64,000 nucleotides of DNA from Tunicatimonas pelagia (GCF_030506325.1 NZ_CP120683.1:1426001-1490000); one strand, 5' to 3'; shown: positions 37,701-46,517, counted from the stretch's first letter. Notes: a model not told the origin generated them from the letters alone. A program made the numbers and translations.

Positions 37701-38284
37701 TCGGCATCGGTGATTGTTCCAGTGCTGGTTCCTTTCACTACTATATTGACTCCCGGAATGGGGGAATTATCCGCGAGATCAGTAACACGCCCGGTTATTG
37801 GTCTATCCAGAGCGATTGGAGCTACCGCTTGGTTTATGCTTGTTTGGATTTGAAGCATGTTTTTAGTGGGGGAGGTAGAACCTTCCTGTTCGCTAACCTT
37901 CCTCCTGTCGAGTTTCTGAAGATCATAAGGCTTATCTTCAGTAATAAAGACCAGTTCTTTGCTGAGCTTTTCGTACTTTAAGCCTAGCGGAGCCAGCAGT
38001 TTAGTAAGTGACTCATCTAACGTAGCTGATTGATCCTTTTGATAACGCACATACTTATTACTAATAAGCTTGGCCGCGTAATTAAACCTAACTTGGTACC
38101 TCTCTTCGTGTTCTTTAAGCACTACTTTCAGTGCCTGCTGCTTTTCTCCTTGCGAGTAGTAGTTGGAGACGCTAAGAGAATTGTGGTTGAGTGCCACCTT
38201 TTGTGCTAACAAAGGGCTTTGTAACAATAGCCAAGTAGCTATCAGCATCAATGTTGGTCTCGGTTGGGATACAATTCTAATCAT
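34709..38284 (-). CDS. SusC/RagA family TonB-linked outer-membrane protein with STN domain
   Basis: A 1191-aa TonB receptor that pairs with SusD. Signal peptide (1-27); an STN (secretin/TonB short N-terminal) domain at about 50-115, the part that signals to FecR-type anti-sigma factors; a carboxypeptidase-regulatory domain (PITGRVTD...GTSTGTITDAEG, about 163-235); a plug with GRVSGVQITNTSG and the SusC signature ASAAAVYGVRAANGVVLITT; then the barrel, ending QLGVQARF. The STN domain and gene order with fecR and the ECF sigma gene indicate trans-envelope regulation. It follows fecR by 50 bp. Confidence 0.95.
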   Translation of the reverse strand: MIRIVSQPRPTLMLIATWLLLQSPLLAQKVALNHNSLSVSNYYSQGEKQQALKVVLKEHEERYQVRFNYAAKLISNKYVRYQKDQSATLDESLTKLLAPLGLKYEKLSKELVFITEDKPYDLQKLDRRKVSEQEGSTSPTKNMLQIQTSINQAVAPIALDRPITGRVTDLADNSPIPGVNIVVKGTSTGTITDAEGNYNLSISDDARILVFSSIGYETKEVTIGGQSVINLALSPSIEQLSEIVVIGYGEKSRKLLTESIGTVDAEEIQKVPVASADQALQGRVSGVQITNTSGTPGAGVAVRIRGIGTVGNTQPLFVIDGVPVGSNSSDPTTNPLSTINPNDIESISVLKDASAAAVYGVRAANGVVLITTKRGKLGKPTISFDGYYGVQQLPELYNMNNTAAQIALIEDAQNNYNVQNGFAAGGENFLELHPDLLPGSRYRDINSPWVDNVTNNNAPIQNYNLSVSGANDNLNYYVSAGYFGQESVVNKWDLERFSFRANGDYRINDRVKFGQTFTVSHQNIFHGVNSAGDGFLLANAAQMPPFYEIFDTDNSVTGNRYGYEGNLDVAGGTIGNQNGLNEIRDYYKRDTRLLGGVFAEVMLIPGLTFKSQASVDLILARDDQWNPGHTAQEMGLERAQERRDSRSENVSQIFTNTLTYENTFGDHSINVLAGIEYQKISSTSLSGRAENFLSADPDFYQIVANGQDAIDLGGGASENSFVGYIGRLSYDFRNKYLFTATVRRDGTSRFSPEDNRRWGTFPSFSAAWRVGEEDFFTVPFISDLKIRGSWGQLGNDATTSFPHIFRISANPDYGLGGNNTLQAPAPINFVNESIIWETVETLDAGIDVSFFNDKLSLLATYYQRTTKDFLINLPLPRISGFNNAPANVGEVRNTGIELELGYNTVFNNGFSLGVSGNLTTINNELVSITDGISEFTQGEGYRTAVGFPIGYFYGYKTDGLYQNDAEAANALEDVNSQGAQPGDIRFVDTNGPASEDAPEGQLFSGESDGVIDPNDRAYLGKTIPDFFYGLNINAGFRNFDLSILFQGVEGVQLYNQFRRDAESMTGGIRAEQATTQNRWTGPNTSNDMPRAVATDPNDNNRFSDRWIEDGDFLRLRNIQLGYTLPETVTDKINLRFYVTATNLLTITPYTGPDPEVFNARADNTGSQLEAGTDRGNIPQTRMFQLGVQARF

Positions 38285-38334
38285 ATTGTTGTTGTTATAG
38301 TAAGAATTTTCTACGAATTGATTTTTGACGGTAT

Positions 38335-39357
38335 CTACTTCTTAGCAAAGCTCATTCTTTTGCCTTGCTGCTGTATTGCAAGATCAAACGACCTTTCTAG
38401 CATAGGAATTAGCATTTCTATTTCATCGGTCTTAATGTTTCCGGTAAAGCTGTAGTGCTTAATATCTTCCGTTTCAAAAGTGATGGTATAGCCATAGGCA
38501 TCTTCCAAAATTTGGGCAATTTCCTCTATTGGCATCTCATCAAAAATCAGTTCATGATTTCGCCAAGCCGTGGGTATAGCCGGATTTACCTGCTGAATTT
38601 CCCACTCTTGTTTGCTAGCTGAGTAAGCCAGACGGTCACCAGGACTCATGGCAATAGGGGCGGTCTGCTGCTCCAATTGAGGAGTAACACTCACTTTACC
38701 AGTGTTCAGCACTACTTCTGAATACTCAGTCCGGTCTTTCACGTTAAATGTAGTGCCCAGCACTTCCACATCCATGTTTTGGCTATGCACTACAAAAGGG
38801 AGCCGAACATTACTACTGCTGTTGGCGAGCGGTATATGACGAACATCAAAAAACGCCTCTCCTTCTAACCAAACCTCCCGCACTTCGGTAGTATCCCAGT
38901 TTGAGGCAAAGTGAATCGATGAGTTTGCGTTTAAGGTCACCAACGACCCATCCGGTAACACAATCTCTTGGGTTTCTCCGTAAGCAGTACGGTAACTACT
39001 ATTGGTACTGAAGTAATACCAAGAAAAAAGAACGCTGGCAGCTAGTAAAACTGCCACTGAGGCGGCTACTTTACTTCTAAGCTGATGGCTTAGTACCTTA
39101 TGTTCTCGAGTGCTCTCTTCCAACACAGGCTTTACTTTTGCCCATACCTGCTGTTGTAATTCCGAAGGAGCAGTATCAGCTTTAAGATGTAAGTTTAGCA
39201 GTAGTTGCTTGGCCTGACTAACTGTATGCTTATGTTCCGGGTGGTTTCTAATCCATCGGCTCCAATGCTCATCGGCTTCGGGAGATGGATGCAATACCCA
39301 GCGTTGGAAGGATTCGTCGGCAGCTAGACTCTCTACCGATATTTTTTGGTTGGCCAT
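38335..39357 (-). CDS. FecR family anti-sigma factor
   Basis: A 340-aa inner-membrane protein: a cytoplasmic N-terminus (1-90) that should hold the sigma factor, one membrane helix at about 95-110, a periplasmic FecR domain (TAYGETQEIVLPDGSLVTLNANS) and a C-terminal DUF4974-like domain (FDEMPIEEIAQILEDAYGY) that contacts the STN domain. It sits between the ECF sigma and SusC genes. Confidence 0.94.
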   Translation of the reverse strand: MANQKISVESLAADESFQRWVLHPSPEADEHWSRWIRNHPEHKHTVSQAKQLLLNLHLKADTAPSELQQQVWAKVKPVLEESTREHKVLSHQLRSKVAASVAVLLAASVLFSWYYFSTNSSYRTAYGETQEIVLPDGSLVTLNANSSIHFASNWDTTEVREVWLEGEAFFDVRHIPLANSSSNVRLPFVVHSQNMDVEVLGTTFNVKDRTEYSEVVLNTGKVSVTPQLEQQTAPIAMSPGDRLAYSASKQEWEIQQVNPAIPTAWRNHELIFDEMPIEEIAQILEDAYGYTITFETEDIKHYSFTGNIKTDEIEMLIPMLERSFDLAIQQQGKRMSFAKK

Positions 39358-39473
39358 AGTAGGTGCGTTCTACTATTACTAAGGCAGACTATTACATAAT
39401 CTCGTCGGGTTCAGAAAACTTTTTTCTGTTTTTACAAAATGAGTAACAAAAAGAGGATTACATTACTATTTCT

Positions 39474-40100
39474 TTAAAAAAAGGAATGAGAATTAACGAC
39501 AAAAAATAGTACAAGAGCCGAAGATGTTAACTCATTGTAATTGCCACTATCTTTAATATTTTTTCGCAAAGCTTTCAGTGCTTTGTACATATAATCGTAC
39601 GCCTGAGCCGATGAGATACCCATCACTTCGCTGATTTCGGCGTAGGTTAACCCGTCGTAAAACTTTAGGTAGATCACTTCGCGTTGCTTCTCGGTTAATT
39701 GAGCCAAGGCTTGCTCCAGATGATTGAGCTGCTCAGCAGTATGCTGTTGCTGAATAAGGTGAGCTTCGTGCGATAAGCATACTAAGAAGGGAATTTGGAT
39801 ACTTGACTGCTCCGCCTTTTCTTTCTTTGCCAAGTTGCGTAGCAATGCCCGCCGAAAAGATTTATACAAGTAGTTTCTAATCTGATTAGTAGAACCCAAC
39901 CGCTTTCGTCGCTGCCAAAGTTCGGTGAATAGCTGCTGAAGGGTATCGCCAATTATTGCATCATCACTGCTGAACTTGCGTCCGTAGTTGTAAAGGGGCT
40001 GAAAGTACGCTTGATAAATGTAGGCGAAAGCCGCCTGATTTCCACTTTTGAATGCATTCCAGGTTTTTGTATCATCAATATGGAGGAAGCGGCTTTGCAA
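39474..40100 (-). CDS. ECF sigma factor of the FecI/SusC-linked type
   Basis: A 208-aa sigma-70 family ECF factor. Region 2 (AFAYIYQAYFQPLYNYGRKF...TLQQLFTELWQRR) and region 4 (LTEKQREVIYLKFYDGLTYAEISEVMG) are clear. The last residues (ALVLFFVVNSHSFF) are a hydrophobic tail that family members often show. It should be freed from the FecR protein when SusC binds its ligand, then activate the susC promoter. It lies 117 bp upstream of fecR. Confidence 0.94.
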   Translation of the reverse strand: MQSRFLHIDDTKTWNAFKSGNQAAFAYIYQAYFQPLYNYGRKFSSDDAIIGDTLQQLFTELWQRRKRLGSTNQIRNYLYKSFRRALLRNLAKKEKAEQSSIQIPFLVCLSHEAHLIQQQHTAEQLNHLEQALAQLTEKQREVIYLKFYDGLTYAEISEVMGISSAQAYDYMYKALKALRKNIKDSGNYNELTSSALVLFFVVNSHSFF

Positions 40101-40307
40101 AGAAAGTAGATTAAGGGTGCGACTTTAGATTAGGCGATCAAATCGAACCTAATAGTAACCATTATTAATAATATAGCAAAATATTCACTAAAAAGACGAA
40201 TCCTATTTGAAGATATGTATCAGACTTACCCGTAAGTTGCACCAGTTACTAGTCAGAGCAGTACGGCATCTGATATAAACTCCGGTTATCATTTTTATAT
40301 TCGCGCT

Positions 40308-42503
40308 ATGGCTTTAGATGATTCATCTCGTCGCACCTTTTTACAACAAGTTAGTTTAGGCTCTTCTTTACTTCTTGGGAGTTGGCCTTCTGGTTCTAAA
40401 CCGCTCTTCTCACCCAATGCTGAGTTGTATCCTACCCTCGCTTCTTTTCAGAACGAAGCCGGTGATTACCTAATTAACGTTAGCGTTCGGTGTAAGCAAT
40501 TGCTGCCCAACGGTATCGCGGCCTCCCTAGAAGTTAGGAACGGCAGCATTCAGCAAGTCAAATCTTACTTTATGCCGATTCAGAATCAGCAATTTACGTC
40601 CAATAAGCTGTCTTGGCAAATACCCGGATTAACTGCTTACCCTTACGTAATGGTCTGCTGGATACGACCTGATGACCAGACTGAGCTACATATTCAAATC
40701 GATAGAAAAACGACTATTTCATTGCCCGAACTATTTGCTCAGCAAGGGCTAGAGTACGCTACTGATGCATTGGATGTATCAGTTGGTTTACTGGGGTCGC
40801 AGGAGATTGGTACTGTTGACCAGTCTTTTTTCAATGTTTCGCCTGCCAATAACCAGTTTCAATTTGCGGTAATGGCCGACCCGCAGGGAGGAGATGCCCA
40901 GGATATGACCAATGGTAGCATTACGCGGATGAAAATTCATAATGCGTTTATCGAGAACAGTGTCTCATTGGTTTCTTTGCTAAATGATCCGGCTTTTTGT
41001 CTGGTGCTGGGCGATATTGTAGATAGCCAGGGGCAGGAAACCAACTTTGAGCAGATGCTTACTTACTTTAAACAAGCAGATGTTCCTTGGCTATACAGTG
41101 TAGGTAATCACGAAACCAAGTATCGCCTCACCTTCGGAGCAGATTACGACTTATCAGGATTCAGTAGCTACTTAGCCGCCCAAAAGAAAATTAACGGGTT
41201 AAACAAATTGTTATACTCCTTTAATCTGGGCAAGTGGCACTTTGTTATTTGGCTCGACCCGCTACGAAAAAAATTTTGGGACACCCATCCTCACTACTTC
41301 GCTTGGTTAGAGCAAGATCTGGAGCAGCACCAAGATCGCCCTACTTTCTTTCTTCAGCACATTCCCGTCCATCCTATTGGCATCAATCCACTCATCAATT
41401 ACGCTGAGTCGGTTGCGGTAAAACGTACTTTGCTAGCTATATTAGCTAAACATGGTAATGTAAAATATGTGCTAAGTGGCCACGTGCATATTCCGCTTAA
41501 AGCTTCGCTAAAAACAGCCGTTACTCACCGAGGTATGAATTTAATCAACCTGCCAGCCGCAGGATTTCGCCCTAGAGGGTTTGGTGAGGAAGATGTTACT
41601 GGCGGCCCGGTGCAGGGAATTGCTGTAGCAAATATTGATGGCGAAGAGGCTCAGGTAGCGTTCCATACCGTAACAGATGAAGTATACGACTACCCGAATA
41701 TTTTCCGAAAATTCACCCCTGACAAGTACCCGCTCTGGCTGAACCATAAATGGGAATTAGAAGCAAGTGATAAAATTCAGAACGGTGATTTTTCGGAAGG
41801 ATTAGAAAGCTGGCACCATCGGTTTGTGTACCAAGAAGATGAAAATCCGTCTAACATCTGTGAAGTCCGCCCCTGGCAAAACCAGTCGGCTTTATACCTG
41901 TTCTCCGCTAGTCGGGGCTACCGAGTACCGGGACAAGATCGTCTCCCGCAAACTGTTAACCGAATATGCCAGGCCATTTCATTAGGTATCGATCAGCGGC
42001 CAGCTCTATCGTTTCAGTACCAAGTAGATAATGAAAGTTCTAATCCCGAGGAGTGGACGGGGGCTTTTGTTTGGATAGAAGGCTTTGAAAAAGACCTGAA
42101 AAAGCTGAATCAGGTATACGCCGTAGGCAAAGCTTACGGTAATTTACGAGACAACCACCGGGAATTGAATCCACCACCTACTAACTATTTTAGTCTGCCG
42201 ATAGCTTCTGAGACTAAGAGTGCCCAACTCAACATTGCCCAGAATTATGAAGAAAATCAGGAAGGTAGTTTTTCCTCGCTCAATCTGGATAGGCTGGTGA
42301 TAAACTTAGGTATCTGGACTGCCAACGAAAAGCCCGATCAACGGATGGGTGTATACTTTACTAATTTTCATTTGAGTGAAAGTAGTAATGAGCGCTCTAC
42401 CACTGCCTTAAACCCTGCGAATATTTGGCGAAAGGGAATTGACCACATTGCCGGAGAGCATATCAACGTAGAAGAACGCTACGTACCACCGGAACGAAGC
42501 TAA
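40308..42503 (+). CDS. Tat-exported metallophosphoesterase
   Basis: A 731-aa exported metallo-dependent phosphoesterase. A twin-arginine signal (SSRRTFLQQ, Arg8-Arg9) opens it. The catalytic motifs follow: ADPQGGD (about 191), GDIVD (about 236), GNHE (about 266), HIPVH and GHVH (about 391). The C-terminal half (about 485-731) is a separate beta-rich region that could bind a ligand. It is divergent from the sigma/FecR/SusCD unit and may serve it, but no direct link is visible. Substrate unknown. Confidence 0.9.
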   Translation: MALDDSSRRTFLQQVSLGSSLLLGSWPSGSKPLFSPNAELYPTLASFQNEAGDYLINVSVRCKQLLPNGIAASLEVRNGSIQQVKSYFMPIQNQQFTSNKLSWQIPGLTAYPYVMVCWIRPDDQTELHIQIDRKTTISLPELFAQQGLEYATDALDVSVGLLGSQEIGTVDQSFFNVSPANNQFQFAVMADPQGGDAQDMTNGSITRMKIHNAFIENSVSLVSLLNDPAFCLVLGDIVDSQGQETNFEQMLTYFKQADVPWLYSVGNHETKYRLTFGADYDLSGFSSYLAAQKKINGLNKLLYSFNLGKWHFVIWLDPLRKKFWDTHPHYFAWLEQDLEQHQDRPTFFLQHIPVHPIGINPLINYAESVAVKRTLLAILAKHGNVKYVLSGHVHIPLKASLKTAVTHRGMNLINLPAAGFRPRGFGEEDVTGGPVQGIAVANIDGEEAQVAFHTVTDEVYDYPNIFRKFTPDKYPLWLNHKWELEASDKIQNGDFSEGLESWHHRFVYQEDENPSNICEVRPWQNQSALYLFSASRGYRVPGQDRLPQTVNRICQAISLGIDQRPALSFQYQVDNESSNPEEWTGAFVWIEGFEKDLKKLNQVYAVGKAYGNLRDNHRELNPPPTNYFSLPIASETKSAQLNIAQNYEENQEGSFSSLNLDRLVINLGIWTANEKPDQRMGVYFTNFHLSESSNERSTTALNPANIWRKGIDHIAGEHINVEERYVPPERS

Positions 42504-42546
42504 AGAAGCCGAGAAGGTACTTTGCTCAACGCAGTAGTAGAACAAA

Positions 42547-43311
42547 CTAGTCATAATTATCATAACGGCGACCACAGCGCGCGAAAGAATAGACAAATCT
42601 AAGGGCTACGTTAAAACTTTCATTGTTTCTGATTGGGGATAATCCAAGAATGCCAACACCATGTTGATTTTCCCACGATTCTTCTCGTAAATGGTAGATG
42701 TAGCCTACTCTGAAACCAATATCAAACCGATTTTTTTTATTCACTACAGCATAGAGTAATTCCAGTGCTGGTTGTACTGTTCGATTACTGGAACGGGCTA
42801 AGATAGCTTGCGAGCTATCTAACAAAGGACTTACGTTCCGATCAAAAATTGTTGCTCTGGACATTCGTAAGTCATACCTTGCGGTATTTAGGTCAGCCGA
42901 TGCCATCAAAGAAAGTCTATTCTTTAAAATGGAAAAAACTGTACCCCTTATCCCGAAACCAATATAGTTTCCGTTCAAAGTGGATGACAGAAAAAGACGG
43001 TCTGCCCCAATTATTCTACTAAAACTGTTGGTAGCTAACACTGTAAACGTGTTATAGAGCTCGAAGTGAGTTAATCCAAATCCGACTTGGAAAGTAAAAT
43101 TGTTAGTATAAGGGTCTAATTGAAGCAAATCGAGCTGATCCAGTTCTTGATTGAGCGTCTCGATATCCAAAAAATTAGACCCAATCTCAAATCCTACGAC
43201 TACATGGGAAAAAATACTATACCCTTCTGTTGTAGGCTCATCTGGTAGCGGCTGAGCGAGAACGATGTTTAGCGTACAAAGGTATACAAATAGACAGGCA
43301 ACTTTTTTCAT
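42547..43311 (-). CDS. putative outer-membrane beta-barrel protein
   Basis: A 254-aa protein with a signal peptide (MKKVACLFVYLCTLNIVLA) and alternating hydrophobic strands rich in Tyr/Phe, ending in VALRFVYSF followed by a short RCGRRYDNYD tail. This looks like a small outer-membrane barrel, but no family motif is recognised. I take the ATG at 43311 over the upstream one at 43425, because only then is a signal peptide present. Confidence 0.6.
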   Translation of the reverse strand: MKKVACLFVYLCTLNIVLAQPLPDEPTTEGYSIFSHVVVGFEIGSNFLDIETLNQELDQLDLLQLDPYTNNFTFQVGFGLTHFELYNTFTVLATNSFSRIIGADRLFLSSTLNGNYIGFGIRGTVFSILKNRLSLMASADLNTARYDLRMSRATIFDRNVSPLLDSSQAILARSSNRTVQPALELLYAVVNKKNRFDIGFRVGYIYHLREESWENQHGVGILGLSPIRNNESFNVALRFVYSFARCGRRYDNYD

Positions 43312-43452
43312 GTGATTTAAAGAACAGATTTTCTTTAAAACGCATGCGTAACTTTTCAATTGTCTACGTATCAAGTAGAAAATGTAGATCATTCCCCTGC
43401 TGCTGGTAGTGTTCCATGGGTACACTCGGTCAAGCTTGGAGTCAAGAAGCTG

Positions 43453-44478
43453 CTAAAGCGATGGGCGGCGAATGAGGTAAAAGGGATTATGCACTTTTTC
43501 GCTACGCTTTTCTAAAATGAGTCTAGCAGCAGTTTCACCCATTTTTTCAAAGTCGGTAGAGATTACCGCGATACCATCGTGCAATACCTCCTTCAGCGGA
43601 GTATCGTTAAATGAGACAATGCCTACGTCCTGCCCTACTTTCAGCGAGTGGTTTTTGCAGTATTTAATTATATCTACCAGATCATCATCTTCAATAACCA
43701 AATATAAATCTTGCGGACGCACCAGCGTAGGGTCAAACACATTGGTAATGCAGTACTCAAAATGATGCTCAGTACAAAACCGCTTGAAACTGGTAATCAA
43801 TTCGTGCCGATACTGATTTCCATCCGGAAAAACAAAGTATAGCTTTTTGTACTTATTGATTGCATCTAGCGCGGATGTTAGTACCCGGTACGTATCTTCT
43901 TCGAAGTTCTCGCAAACGGCTTTGTACTTGTTGGGTAATCCATCTATGTCTTTATCAATTAATACTAGCTTATCACTAGGGATTTTCTCTATGATTTTCT
44001 GGGTCTTATCAGAAAAGTCTTTGAAACAAGGGATGATAGCGTAGTAATTAAACTTCCCCAGGTTTTCGCTGATAATTCGCTCTAGCTTATTGGTGCTGTA
44101 ATGATGCACAAAGGTTTCTACAACAGCATCGTCGCCCAGAGTCTCTACAAAAGCACTAACAATTTTCTTCTTATGAGCACTAATTTTGTTAATAGCAATT
44201 AGCACCCGCAGCGGCCCGGTTGGCTGAGTCGTATTCACGTAGTAGCCTTTGCCCGGCACCGAAACCAACACTCCTTCTTCCCGAAGTTTGTTGTAGGCTT
44301 TCTCTACCGTATCCCGCGAGAGGTAAAAGTCTTCGCTGGTTTCGTTAATAGAGGGTATCCGTTCGCCCTGTTTGAAAATACCCAGCTCAATATCTGACTT
44401 GATTAAATTAATTACTTGCTGATACTTCGGAATACGGGAGTCGCCAAAGATGATGGATTCATCGCCAGAGGAGGTCAT
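43453..44478 (-). CDS. GntR family regulator with a periplasmic-binding-like sensor
   Basis: A 341-aa repressor/activator. The GntR winged helix is at about 15-90 (YQQVINLIKSDIELGIFKQGERIPSINE, then YLSRDTVEKAYNKLREEG), followed by a LacI/sugar-binding-type domain (about 95-341). Bacteroidota use such proteins to sense sugars or signals. No obvious target in the neighbourhood; the adjacent barrel gene is on the same strand. Confidence 0.88.
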   Translation of the reverse strand: MTSSGDESIIFGDSRIPKYQQVINLIKSDIELGIFKQGERIPSINETSEDFYLSRDTVEKAYNKLREEGVLVSVPGKGYYVNTTQPTGPLRVLIAINKISAHKKKIVSAFVETLGDDAVVETFVHHYSTNKLERIISENLGKFNYYAIIPCFKDFSDKTQKIIEKIPSDKLVLIDKDIDGLPNKYKAVCENFEEDTYRVLTSALDAINKYKKLYFVFPDGNQYRHELITSFKRFCTEHHFEYCITNVFDPTLVRPQDLYLVIEDDDLVDIIKYCKNHSLKVGQDVGIVSFNDTPLKEVLHDGIAVISTDFEKMGETAARLILEKRSEKVHNPFYLIRRPSL

Positions 44479-44546
44479 GCTAATGTTGCTTTAGTAGGAT
44501 AGTATGGATCAAAATACGGATTATCGTTGTATTCTCTGCCTAAAAA

Positions 44547-44578
44547 TAAAAAAAGCCTGAATAAATCAGGCTTTTGGT
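44547..44578 (-). terminator. terminator of rng that overlaps its stop codon
   Basis: Stem aaaagcctga (44551-44560)/tcaggctttt (44566-44575) with loop ataaa; the minus-strand T-run follows. The right arm includes the rng stop TGA (44566-44568), so the last codons of rng fold into the terminator. Confidence 0.9.
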
Positions 44579-46125
44579 AGTTCAATTTGCTCTCCGACTT
44601 TGTTATAGAAATGATATTCCATCATCCCTAAAGAAGAGTCTTTTTCTAGCCGAACCCACTTTTTGTACTTAAAGAACCAATCTACCTGCCTAGAGAACAA
44701 GCCATTAGTGAAATAGGCGTGCAAATACGGATGCAACGAAATAGTCAGGCTCTTCTCATTTTGCTTACTCAGCAGGTAGTCCACATCGCGCTCTACCTGA
44801 TCGGAAATCAATATGGAAGGAGTAACCTTACCGGTACCTCCGCAGGTAGGGCAAATTTCTTTAGTAACAATATTCAGCTCAGGACGCACCCGTTGCCGGG
44901 TAATTTGCATGAGGCCAAACTTAGTAAGGGGCAAAATGGTGTGCTTCGCCCGATCGGTTTTCATCACCTCCCGCATTTTCTGGTAAACGGCCTTCTTGTT
45001 TTCAGAACTTCGCATATCGATGAAGTCCACTACAATAATGCCTCCCATATCGCGCAGACGAAGTTGACGGGCAATTTCCCCCACGGCCTGCAAATTCACG
45101 CTCAGAGCCGTTGTTTCCTGATCTTTCTCAGAGTTAGATTTATTACCACTATTCACGTCAATTACGTGCAGGGCTTCGGTATGCTCAATAATCAGGTAAC
45201 CACCACCCGGCACCGTCACCGACTGTCCGAATAACGACTTTAGTTGCTTCTCAATACCGTAGTTCTCAAATAACTTGGTTTTGCCGTGGTAGTGCTTAAC
45301 AATTTTTTCCTTCTTCGGGGCAATTGTCTGAATGTAAGACTTCACCTCTGAAAATATATCATCATCGTCGGTAACAATGCTGTCGAAAGATTCATTAAGG
45401 ACATCGCGCAGTAGAGAAGATGCTCGCCCTACTTCGCCGATAATCTTCTCCCGAGGCTTGGCGTTTTGCAACTTTTTCATGCCTTCTTGCCAAGTTTCCA
45501 CCGAATTACGAAGGTCACGGTCTAGTTCGGCTACCTCTTTACCCGAGGCTACGGTTCGGATAATTACGCCAAACCCTTCGGGTTTAATGGAAGATACTAA
45601 GCGACTGAGCCGCTTTCGCTCATTCTTATCGGTAATTTTTTTCGATATATTTACTACGCTCGAGAAGGGAACTAAAATAAGATACCTTCCGGCGATAGAC
45701 AACTCACAGGATAATCGTGGCCCTTTCGTTGAGATGGGTTCCTTTACAATTTGTACCAGTACCGATTGGTTGCGATTCAGCACCTGATTGATTTTTCCTA
45801 ACTTATCAATATCAGGTTCGGCATCCATCTTACCAAGATGTTGCCCATTATGTTTCTTCGCAAGAACACCCCGAACATATTTATTCAGTGTTCGGATCTG
45901 GGGTCCCAAATCCAGGTAGTGCAGAAAAGCATCTTTCTCGTAGCCAACGTCAATAAACGCGGCATTCAATCCTGGCACTACCTTACGGACGGTTCCCAAG
46001 TAGATGTCACCAACGGTAAATTTGTTGGTATCAACCTCCTGATGAAATTCTACAAGGCTCTTATCTCGTAAAAGTGCTATACGACATCCTTCTTGAGTTG
46101 AATTTATAACCAATTCATTGCTCAA
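44566..46125 (-). CDS. rng: ribonuclease E/G family protein
   Basis: An endoribonuclease of 519 aa that processes rRNA and mRNA. The S1 domain lies at about 36-130, the RNase E/G catalytic domain carries metal-binding Asp323 (HVIDVNSGN) and Asp367 (IVVDFIDM), and the Zn-link CPTC (Cys425, Cys428) allows dimer formation. Length matches RNase G-type proteins (about 490-520). It lies in the conserved Bacteroidota block with HU, mutY, ssb and gldE. Confidence 0.94.
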   Translation of the reverse strand: MSNELVINSTQEGCRIALLRDKSLVEFHQEVDTNKFTVGDIYLGTVRKVVPGLNAAFIDVGYEKDAFLHYLDLGPQIRTLNKYVRGVLAKKHNGQHLGKMDAEPDIDKLGKINQVLNRNQSVLVQIVKEPISTKGPRLSCELSIAGRYLILVPFSSVVNISKKITDKNERKRLSRLVSSIKPEGFGVIIRTVASGKEVAELDRDLRNSVETWQEGMKKLQNAKPREKIIGEVGRASSLLRDVLNESFDSIVTDDDDIFSEVKSYIQTIAPKKEKIVKHYHGKTKLFENYGIEKQLKSLFGQSVTVPGGGYLIIEHTEALHVIDVNSGNKSNSEKDQETTALSVNLQAVGEIARQLRLRDMGGIIVVDFIDMRSSENKKAVYQKMREVMKTDRAKHTILPLTKFGLMQITRQRVRPELNIVTKEICPTCGGTGKVTPSILISDQVERDVDYLLSKQNEKSLTISLHPYLHAYFTNGLFSRQVDWFFKYKKWVRLEKDSSLGMMEYHFYNKVGEQIELPKA

Positions 46126-46199
46126 GGGATTATTATTTTAATGATGTGGTGCTACTACTGCTTCAAGGGTAGTTTAGTTAACCCCGTTGATAGTAGAGT

Positions 46200-46253
46200 T
46201 TGAAATAAAAATGAAGGGTAGGTTAGCGCAAGAAAATGTGCAGCTTCCTACCC
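46200..46253 (-). terminator. hairpin between the 29-aa protein gene and rng
   Basis: Arms 46216-46230 and 46237-46253 start with seven perfect pairs (gggtagg/cctaccc), and the minus strand continues into a T-rich stretch (ttcatttttattt). It fits a terminator of the small basic protein gene. Confidence 0.6.
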
Positions 46254-46269
46254 AATGAAGAGTCTTGTG

Positions 46270-46359
46270 TTACTTCTTCTTATGACGATTCTTTCTTAAA
46301 CGCTTCTTACGCTTATGCGTAGCAATTTTGTGTCGTTTTCGTTTTTTTCCACAAGGCAT
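46270..46359 (-). CDS. 29-residue, extremely basic small protein
   Basis: An ATG-to-TAA ORF encoding MPCGKKRKRHKIATHKRKK and ending LRKNRHKKK: 21 of 29 residues are Lys, Arg or His. Short proteins of this type occur across Bacteroidota near rng and look like ribosome-associated or RNA-binding proteins; I have not verified a name. It lies 145 bp upstream of rng with a hairpin in between. The composition is far from random and the start and stop are clean, so I consider it real. Confidence 0.72.
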   Translation of the reverse strand: MPCGKKRKRHKIATHKRKKRLRKNRHKKK

Positions 46360-46400
46360 ATTCTTAATGTTTTAGTGAAACAAATGATTTTATACTTTTT

Positions 46401-46505
46401 GGTGTTATGGTATTAAGGTATTCTGTGTTATGATTCCCTGCTTTGTTATAGCTTACGCTTAACCGTATTAAACTTTAACACTCTAACACCATAATACTCA
46501 AACAC
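46401..46505. repeat. imperfect palindrome (GTGTTAT family) upstream of the small basic gene
   Basis: Words ggtgtta (46401-46407) and taacacc (46484-46490) pair, with shorter runs inside such as atggtattaag against cttaaccgtat. The same words occur at 3.5 kb and 53.1 kb. It lies between the TPR gene and the small basic gene, both on the minus strand. Confidence 0.5.
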
Positions 46506-46517
46506 TATATTGCTCAA

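Noticed and set aside
45377-45787. Plus-strand ORF opposite rng
   Set aside because: Shadow frame of a strongly conserved gene.
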